Positions 56,465 through 64,000 of a stretch of 64,000 nucleotides of DNA are shown here, piece by piece. The number at the start of each line of letters is the position of its first letter. The stretch's first letter is position 1. Source of the DNA: Haematobia irritans (lineage: Eukaryota > Arthropoda > Insecta > Diptera > Muscidae); contig NC_134400.1 in the NCBI RefSeq assembly GCF_050003625.1, positions 50,534,066 through 50,598,065 of the forward strand, in the 5' to 3' direction. Position numbers and translations under genes: made by a program. The notes under the pieces were generated by a model that was not told the DNA's origin, did no database searches, and saw only the letters and a program-made list of their open reading frames with translations.

Positions 56465-57309
56465 CAGAAGTTGGAAATTTCGATTTATTCAAAAGTCGAC
56501 TTTTAAAACTTTGAAATCACCGACATTGTACATTTTGAGCGTTGATATAATTTTGTAACCTAACCTAAGCCACACATGATCCAAAATCAATATCGGTAAA
56601 AATATTACTCGAATATCGTGCCACTGCTTCGACTACTGAAATAAATGCATTGTGCTATGTATTTAGTTGTATTATTTGAATATCTTAACAAAATCCTACA
56701 TTTGTGCAATTCATTTCACCCAGACCAGATAACACCGACGTACCGAAATGAAATGGGAGTATGTATAGAAAATGTTTGGGAGAGGGTGGGGGGTCGATGG
56801 GCTATAAGCAAAGCCTGGTCGCCTATGGATCATTTGATAATGGTAAAATTCAATATTTGCGCACAGTGTGAATAGTATCCATATGTCTGGGATGATCACA
56901 TATAATTTTTTGCACAAATGTTCATATCTGGACTGACGCAACCTGTCAATCTTCAACAACAAATGGACTTGAATAGCAAAAAGGGTGCAGATGTTGGTTC
57001 GGATTTAATTGGTGAGTAAATAATTCCAAATAGTTATGGTAGTGCAAAACAAACTGCGCAATTGATTAAATTGACTATTCCAATTAATACTTAGTGGTGC
57101 CATAAATACTCGTATATTTGCCCATTATTCGGCTAGATTTTCACATATTGAAATTAATGCCAATTACGATAATCTAAGTGAAAATATTTGTCTTATTTTA
57201 TGTGACCTAGACAAGTTGAAAAATGGAATAGCAAAGTACAATTCTAAGGCGATCAGTGGAGAAAAGTGGTGGCCTCTGCATCCAATGAAAACATACTCTT
57301 TCAAAGATG
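56465..57309. other. Interval without a recognisable gene
   Basis: Mixed AT-rich sequence; frames at 56645-56962 on both strands are short and unlike known proteins. Confidence 0.4.
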
Positions 57310-57548
57310 TCCAAAATTTCGTTACTCGTTTTTAAAGAACTTTGATAGCATATGAAGAAAAAAAGCTGAGAAAGCGAAACATTAAAATTTGCTTCCTAGA
57401 AGCAAGTACACAAAACCTAAATTTAAAAGAGAATTGTGTCTTAAAAGTATCCTTACTTGTATTCTCCGCTTCTTTGGCTCGAAATCAATACCAAATTTTT
57501 TAAAGTAAAGACAAAATCTTTGGAACCGAGTATGCTTTTTTTTCAGTG
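57310..57548 (-). repeat. CACTGA TIR element, copy 3, one end only
   Basis: Reverse complement of the first 240 bp of copies 1 and 2, ending ATGCTTTTTTTTCAGTG. The other end is missing. Confidence 0.75.
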
Positions 57549-57880
57549 CATATTCGAATTCGTTATGTAATTGCTCTAGGTCACCTAGTGCTAAAAGTAT
57601 ATATACGGCTAAGTTCAGTGAATACCGACATTACGTACCGTATTTCAGGTGGATCGGATGAAAAAGAACTTCAGAATGTTCCAGAAGCCAATTCTATATT
57701 CCGATATACCCCATTTATAATAATCGGCAACCTATAAAACAAGTATTAGTGGCAAGTGTAAAGCAGATATCTCCATTAGTTCGAATATTAGCGTGATTTT
57801 TACAAACAGATGTTTGTGTGTCTGGTTAGAATAGACATAGTTAGAATGACTCAGAGGAGATGGATATAAAAATGTTGCTA
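57549..57880 (-). repeat. Decayed HINE fragment
   Basis: Contains AAGTATATATACGGCTAAGT (the inverted 3' end) and GTACCGTATTTCAGGTGGAT (repeat-unit phrase). Heavily diverged. Confidence 0.45.
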
Positions 57881-58009
57881 TGAACCTTCTTAAGTACTGC
57901 GCATTGAAGGTGCAAAGTTTTGAGAAATAAGTTTCTCTTAGCCACGTTTTTTGTTTGTCATGGTAGATAATGTGAGATGGTGCCTCCTAGGGATGCATAT
58001 CACCCCTAT

Positions 58010-58672
58010 TCTATTTCTAAAGAATATTTTGTCAAAATTTTATTTCTATTGAAAATTTTGTCAAAATATTATTTCAATTGAAAATTTTGTCAATATTTTA
58101 TTTCTATAGAAAGTTTTGTCAAAATGTTATTTCTATAGAAAATTTTGTCAAAATTTTATTTCTATGGAAAATTTTGTCAAAATTTTATTTCAACAGAAAA
58201 TTTGTCAAAATTTTAGTTCTAAAGAAATTTTGTTAAAATTTTATTCTAATAGAAAATTTTATCAAAATTTTATTTCTATAGAAAATTTTGTCAAAATTTT
58301 ATTTCTATAGAAAATTTTGTCAAAATTTTATTTCTATAGAAAATTTTCTCAAAATTTTATTTCCAACAAATTTTTCTCAAAATTTTATTTCTATAGAAAA
58401 TTTTCTCAACATTTTATTTCCCAGAAATTTTTCTCAAAATTTTATTTCTATAGAAAATTTTGCCAAAATATTATTTCCATAGAAAATTTTGTCAACATTT
58501 TATATCTATTGAAAATTTCGTCAAAATTTTATATCTATTGAAAATTTTGACAAAATTTTATTTCTATAGAAAATTTTCTCAAAATTTTATTTCTATAGAT
58601 AATTTTGTCAAAATTTTATTTCCATAGAAAATTTTGTCAAAATTTTATATCTATTGAAAATTTTGTCAAAAC
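58010..58672 (+). repeat. Minisatellite, 29-30 bp unit
   Basis: About 23 copies. The array runs directly into the HINE core at AAAACTTTGTCATTCCG, where the words ACTTTGTCA are shared by both, so the 5' tip of the HINE has been replaced. Confidence 0.85.
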
Positions 58673-59227
58673 TTTGTCATTCCGTTTGTAACACATCGAA
58701 ATATTGCTCTAAGACCCCATAAAGTATATATATTCTGGGTCGTGGTGAAATTCTGAGTCGATCTGAGCATGTCCGTCCGTCCGTCCGTCCGTCCGTCTGT
58801 TGAAATCACGCTAACTTCCGAACGAAAGAAGCTATCGACTTGAAACTTGGCACAAGTAGTTGTTATTGATGTAGGTCGGATGGTATTGCAAATGGGCGAT
58901 ATCGGTCCACTTTTACGTATAGCCCCCATATAAACGGACCCCAAAATTTGGCTTGCGAGGCCTCTAAGAGAAGCAAATTTCATCCGATCAGGCTGAAATT
59001 TGGTACATGGTGTAAGTATATGGGTTCTAACAACCATGCAAAAATTGATCCACATCGGTCCATAATTATATATAGCCCCCATATAAACCGATCCCCCGAT
59101 CTGGCTTGCGAGGCCCCTAAGCAAGGCCGTAGCCAGGATTTTAATTCGGGGGGGGTTCAACTTTAAAAAAAAATATTCATATAATCTCATGTGTAGAAAA
59201 TTTTATTTATGCATAGGTATGTATACA

Positions 59228-60775
59228 ATATTTTTATACCCTCCACCATAGAATGGTGACGGGGGTATAATAAGTTTGTCATTCCGTTTGTAACACATCG
59301 AAATATCGATTTCCGACTATATAATGTATATATATTCGTGATCAAGGAGAAATTCTAAGACAATATAACACGCTACAGTCTTCAATAATGAAGCAATCGT
59401 GCTGAAATTTTGCACAAACTCGTTTTTTGTCTGCAGGCAGGTCAAGTTCGAAGATGGGCTATATCGGTCCAGGTTTTGATATAGTCCCCATATAAACCGA
59501 CCTCCCGATTTGGGGTCTTGGGCTTATAGAAATCGTAGTTTTTATCCAATTTGCCTGAAATTTGAAACCTAGAGGTATTTTATGACCATAAAGAGGTGTG
59601 CCAAAAATGGTGATTATCGGTCCATGTTTTGGTATAGCCCCCATATAGACCGATCTCCCGATTTTATTTCTTGGGCTTATAGAAACCGCAGTTTTTATTT
59701 AATTTACCTGAAATTGGAAATCTAGAGGTATTGTAGGACCACAAATACGTGTGCCAAAAATTGTGGGTATCAGTCCATTTTTGGTATAACCCCCATATAG
59801 ACCGATCTCCCGATTTTACTTCTTGGGCTTATAGAAGCCGCAGTTTTTATTCAATTTACCTGAAATTGGAAATCTAGAGGTATTGTAGGACCACAAATAC
59901 GTGTGCCAAAAATTGTGAGTATCGGTCCATGTTTTGGTATGGTCCCCATATAAAACGACCTCCCGATTTGGGGTCTTGGGCTTATAGAAACCGTAGTTTT
60001 TATCCAATTTGTCTGAAATTGGAAATCTAGAGGTATTTTAGGACCATAAAGAGGTGTGCTGAAAATGGTGAGTATCGGTCCATATTTTGGTATAGCCCCC
60101 ATATAGACCGATTTCAAGATTTTACTTCTTGGGCTTCTAGAATCCGAAGTTTTTATCATATTTGCCTGAAATTGGAAATCTAGAGGTATTTTCGGGTCAT
60201 AAAGAGGTGTGCCGAAAACGGTGAGTATCGGTCCACATTTTAGTATAGCCCCCATAAGAACGATCTCCCGATTTAACTCCTTGGGTTTCTAGAAACCGTA
60301 GTTTTTATCTGATTTGCCTGAAATTGTAAATATTCTGGTATTTTAGGCTCACAAAAACGTGTATCGGATTAAGTTTTTATCGATCAATTTGGTAATGCCT
60401 CCATATAGACCGACTTCACTTCTTGAGGGTGTAGAAGGCGCACTGATCATGAAAATTGCTTGAAACTCAATGTAAAATTTCCAGATTTTACTTCTACAGA
60501 TTTAAGATTTCAAATCAAGACTTTATTTTATAATTTTCTTGCACACTTACAAGAGATGTTAATGATTCCTTTAAAACTCAAACAAAAATGGTTCTTATAA
60601 ATCCAAAATCTGATATAGTCCTCATAGGTGAAATCTTTAAATTTATCTTCGGGAAGTGTCCTCAAGTCCTCAAGCCCTCCTGAAATTTCAAAGGAAACCC
60701 TAATATTTGGTTCATGGTAGTGGGTATTTAAGATTCGGCCCGGCCGAACTTAGTGCTGTATATACTTGTTATAAT
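59228..60775 (+). mobile_element. HINE family 3 element, full length
   Basis: Starts TATACCCTCCACCATAGAAT and ends with TGGTAGTGGGTATTTAAGAT, the perfect hairpin TTCGGCCCGGCCGAA and ATATACTTGTT. The core (AATGTATATATATTCGTGAT) resembles family 1 but there is no GTCY tract. Units start at 59517, 59670, 59822, 59975 and 60128 (153, 152, 153, 153 bp apart) and are open on the minus strand. Confidence 0.8.
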
Positions 60776-60966
60776 ATTAAATTGAGCCGACGGGCTTTTT
60801 GGGCAGCAAAAAAATCAATGACTTCTTCAGTCGGCACATTTATTCGGCGATGAACCGACATTAATGCCAATCCTCGCTAGTCTACTCTCGCTAGTCGAAT
60901 TTCTAAGATACGTCTTTAATCTCTTCATTGTTGAAAATGAACGTTCGGATGAGCACGTAGTAACTG

Positions 60967-61603
60967 CAGGGATGGAAAATGCAGTACTTTAGTACTTTTT
61001 TCAAACCTTTTTCACCCCGGTCAGTACCGTAGTACCCCCGCGAATGATTTAGTACCTTTTGTGTAGACATTTTTGAGTCGACCTCAGATTTATGGTACAA
61101 TAGCTTCGACAAAATATTTTGAGAAAGTCTTTATCAACCTTATTTGCTAATAGTCTTTTACAAATATGGCAAAACAGACATGTTCATGTGGGAAGAAAAT
61201 CTCGATTTTGTAAAAGACATAGTCAAAAAAAGGATTTTATTGAACTTCAAGAAAGTTTTAGTCGAAAAAAGAATGCGATTCTATATTATCGATTTTTTAT
61301 TTCGGTATAAATAGTTGTCAACATTTTATTTCTATATAGAATTTTTGCAAAATTTTATTTTTATAGAAAATTTTGTCAAAATTTTATTTCAATTGAAAAT
61401 TTTGTAAAAATTTTATTTCTATAGGAAATTTTTGCAAAATTTTATTTCTATAGAAAATTTTGTCAAAATTTTATTTTCTTTAAAATTCAGTCTCTTGACA
61501 ATAATCTTCCAGTGAAATTTTTGTTGAAATTTAGTAAAAAGTACCTTTCCGCTCAAAAAATACCTTTTTTGTACTTTCTTCAAAATTGTATTTTCCATCC
61601 CTG
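60967..61603. mobile_element. hAT-type MITE (637 bp)
   Basis: The ends CAGGGATGGAAAAT and the inverted ATTTTCCATCCCTG are perfect inverted repeats, extended by AGTACTT-like words. An 8-bp duplication AGTAACTG flanks it (60959-60966, 61604-61611). It carries five or so copies of the 29-30 bp minisatellite unit at 61318-61480. Confidence 0.85.
61318..61480 (+). repeat. Minisatellite, 29-30 bp unit, inside a hAT MITE
   Basis: Five to six copies of the ATTTCTATAGAAAATTTTG-type unit, in an element unrelated to the HINEs. Confidence 0.75.
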
Positions 61604-62090
61604 AGTAACTGGCAAAGTGACCAAAATTTTTACAAGAATATGCACGTTTGGAAAAATCTCTTTATTGCTTCCATCGCTGAATTAGGCAGGTTCTTTTCGC
61701 AGGTTTTGCGCCATTTCATTTACACATGTGTGTTTGGCTGTTTCGTTGTTGTTGCTAGCCAAACAAAGCGAGTCATGTTCACAAAAAGAACAACAAACAC
61801 ACATAAAAAGCAGAAATACATTTTCCAAAAATGAAATTTGTGGTGCGAGAACAAAAATAATTTGTTTTTTTTTTTCGACCGTCGTTTGACGGACTTTTCA
61901 ACTAGTATTCTATGATTTGTGCAAGTTTTATAGGTAAGCGTTTTTCAAAATAAAACCTCCAGCTTTTCTTCAACATCTTCGATAAGATTTTTCTATGCAG
62001 CTAAAAATATATATTTATTTATATAAAAATATTCATTCATTTCGGGGGGGGGTTTGATCCCCCTCATCCCCCCCCCTGAATACGGCCTTG

Positions 62091-62702
62091 CCCCTAAGAG
62101 AAGCAAATTTCATCCGATCCGGCTGAAATTTGGTACATGGTGTTAGTATATGGTCTCTAACAACCATGCAAAAATTGGTCGACATCGGTCCATAATTATA
62201 TATAGCCCCCATATAAACCGATCCCCCGATTTGGCTTGCGAGGCCGCTAAGAGAAGCAAATTTCATCCGATCCGGCTGAAATTTTGTACGTGATGTTAGT
62301 ATATGGTCTATAACAACCATGCAAAAATTGGTCCACATCGGTTCATAATTATATATAGCCCCCATATAAACCGATCACCAGATTTGGCTTGCGAGGCCTC
62401 TAAGAGAAGCAAATTTCATCCGATCCGGCTGAAATTTGGTACATGGTGTTAGTATATGGTCTCTAACAACCATGCAAAAATTGGTCGACATCGGTCCATA
62501 ATTATATATAGCCCCCATATAAACCGATCCCCCGATTTGGCTTGCGAGGCCGCTAAGAGAAGCAAATTTCATCCGATCCGGCTGAAATTTTGTACGTGAT
62601 GTTAGTATATGGTCTATAACAACCATGCAAAAATTGGTCCACATCGGTTCATAATTATATATAGCCCCCATATAAACCGATCACCAGATTTGACCTCCGG
62701 AA
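62091..62702 (+). repeat. Exact tandem duplication of two HINE units (2 x 306 bp)
   Basis: 62091-62396 and 62397-62702 are almost identical, including rare variants such as GAGGCCGCTAAGAG and GAAATTTTGTACGTGATG. The period is 306 bp, twice the 153-bp unit. Confidence 0.8.
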
Positions 62703-63557
62703 CCTCTTGGAAGACCAAAATTCATCTGATTCAGTTGAAATTTGGTATGTGGTGTTAATATATGGCCTCAAACTCCCATGCAAAAATTGGTCGATATCGG
62801 TCCATAATTATATATAGGCCCCATATAAACCGATCCCCAGATTTGACCTCCAGAGCCCCTTGGAAGAGCAAAATTCTTGCCATTCGGTTGAAATTTGGTA
62901 CGTGATGTTAGTATATGGTATCCAACAACCATGCAGGAATTGGTTCCTATCAGTCCATAATTATATATAGCTCCCATATAAACCGATCCCCAGATTTGAC
63001 CTCCGGTGCCTCTTGGAGAAGCAAAATTCATCCGATCTGCTTGAAATTTGGTACGTGGTGGTAGTATATATTCAACAACCATGCCAAAAGTGGTCCATAT
63101 CAGTCCATAATCGTACATAGCCCCATATAAACCTATCCCGAGATTTGGTTTTGGAACCTCTTGGAGGAGCAAATTTCATCCGAGTGAGTTGAAATTTGGT
63201 ACATTGTGCTAGTATATGGTCGTTAACAACCATGCCTAACTAGGTCCATATCGGTCTATAGTTATATATGGCCCTCAGATAAATCGATCCCCAATCACAC
63301 AAAAATTGGTCCATATCAAGTTCATAATTGTATACAGCCCCCATATAAGCGACCCCCATATTTCAATTCTGGCTCTATACGTACAAAAAGTCCATATCGA
63401 TTCGTAATTATTTGTAGACTTAACTATACATAACTTTTTTGTCTAATATATACCATGTATGGACTAAATCACAGTCTTTCGTAGAAGTTTCTACGCAATC
63501 CATGGTGGTGGGTACATAAGATTCGGCCTGGCCGAACTTGCGGCCGTATGTACTTGT

Positions 63558-63676
63558 TTTTCATTGTTGTTGTTTTTTGATTTCAGCTTAAAACCCTGCA
63601 TTGACTAAACTACAAGTGTAGCTTAACCAACAGAGGAAAATAATGTTTGTCTTTTCCTCTGTTGGTTAAGCTACAC
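63558..63676. repeat. Palindrome with 25-bp arms
   Basis: GTGTAGCTTAACCAACAGAG… at 63616-63640 is the exact inverse of 63652-63676, with an 11-bp spacer. The preceding sequence (TTGATTTCAGCTTAAAACC) is the direct-repeat phrase seen at 43753 and 44150. Confidence 0.75.
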
Positions 63677-64000
63677 GCTCACAAAAAATCGCTTCTGTAA
63701 CATATACTCCCAAACATATTTTGCTTCAAGCATATATATTTTTGGGTATTGCCCAAACATTTATATGTTTGATCTCTTCCAATATATAATATGTTTGAAA
63801 GCATATTGGTCTAAACAATATATGTTTGGGTAGTCTAAGTTCCAAACATTTTGTATTTTTGCATCCAAATTCAATAATGTTGTCTTCCAAAAAACAATAT
63901 GTTATTATGTGAACATATAATATGTTTGGAAGCATTTTGCACCCAAAAATATTATATGCTTAAAAAAAATTCTCCCAAACAATATTGTGCTCAAATTTGT
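63677..64000. repeat. Repeat running off the window end
   Basis: Starts GCTCACAAAAAATCGCTTCT, like 7683-7720, followed by many CCAAACATAT and ATATGTTTG words in both orientations. Its other end is outside the window. Confidence 0.45.

Larger units (their letters stand above)
60820..61680 (-). pseudogene. hAT transposase C-terminal dimerisation domain, broken
   Basis: On the minus strand 61680-61612 followed by 60966-60820 reads through the domain in one frame, with the MITE at 60967-61603 in between. Recognisable pieces are KEIFPNVHILVKIL, VTTCSSERSFSTMKRLKTYL and SESRLARIGI. This is the conserved Dimer_Tnp_hAT region (ZMYM1-like proteins). The N-terminal zinc finger and the catalytic residues are not present. 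The position of the C terminus near the left end of the element fits a minus-strand gene. Not functional. Confidence 0.8.
59122..62090 (-). mobile_element. hAT-superfamily element, defective (2969 bp)
   Basis: The direct repeat CCCCTAAG (59114-59121 and 62091-62098) is an 8-bp target duplication. The ends are inverted: CAAGGCCGTA on the left and TACGGCCTTG on the right, followed by G-runs. A hAT transposase C terminus on the minus strand confirms the superfamily. The left third is occupied by a family 3 HINE, and most of the transposase gene is deleted. Confidence 0.85.
58673..63557 (+). mobile_element. HINE family 1 element split by a hAT insertion
   Basis: The core and GTCC tract lie on the left (58673-59121) and the repeat units and 3' hairpin end (TTCGGCCTGGCCGAA, ATGTACTTGTTTT) on the right (62099-63557). 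The 5' terminus is missing. It is very close to the element at 5145-7013, which is unbroken at the insertion point (GCGAGGCCCCTAAGAGAAG near 5470-5488). Confidence 0.8.

Noticed and set aside
58116..58541. KFYFYRKFCQNF-type frames over minisatellites
   Set aside because: Direct translation of the 29-30 bp repeat; shows up wherever the array lies, on either strand.

Overview
The window is animal, specifically dipteran, DNA that consists almost entirely of transposable elements. I found no host protein-coding gene that I can support. The base composition, a near-intact copy of an irritans-type mariner with a Himar1-like 3' terminal inverted repeat, and dozens of copies of DINE-1/mini-me-like (Helentron-associated, 'HINE') elements point to a calyptrate fly. 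A muscid of the Haematobia/Stomoxys kind is most likely. The species is an inference.

Layout. 1-2.4 kb: AT-rich DNA with one CACTGA-ended TIR element. 2.4-7.5 kb: three HINEs nested inside one another. 7.7-9.7 kb: MITE plus minus-strand HINE. 10.7-12.4 kb: decayed R1/LOA-like LINE. 14.2-18.4 kb: two HINEs, the first carrying a broken mariner that has lost its left end. 18.6-20.2 kb: a piggyBac-type non-autonomous element flanked by TTAA. 20.384-29.401 kb: a complete, very young BEL/Pao LTR retrotransposon with 519-bp LTRs, 5-bp target duplications, gag, pol and an extra third ORF. 30.7-49.9 kb: HINEs, MITEs, minisatellites, a second mariner relic, a foldback element and a SINE fragment, ending in a 245-bp (TA)n tract. 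50.1-51.3 kb: low-feature DNA. 51.5-57.5 kb: TIR elements interrupted by other elements. 58.0-63.6 kb: a HINE split by a hAT element with 8-bp target duplications, which itself holds a third HINE family, a hAT transposase remnant and a second hAT MITE. The last 0.4 kb is a palindrome and the start of another repeat that runs off the window.

The only coherent gene set is the BEL/Pao element. Gag (DUF1759 plus zinc knuckles plus the start of a retropepsin-like domain) is followed by Pol (rest of the protease region, RT, RNase H, integrase, DUF5641), offset by +1 at a TTT TGA A site. Downstream lies a third ORF that repeats the zinc-knuckle plus protease module in the position where env would sit. 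It is preceded by a strong polypyrimidine-AG splice acceptor. This is the best candidate for an undescribed arrangement.

The second notable pattern is in the HINEs. Three clearly different families carry an internal tandem repeat of the same 153-bp (51-codon) period, which stays open in one antisense frame. One copy shows a recent duplication of exactly two units (306 bp). All statements on families come from reading the sequence and general knowledge; no database search was run.
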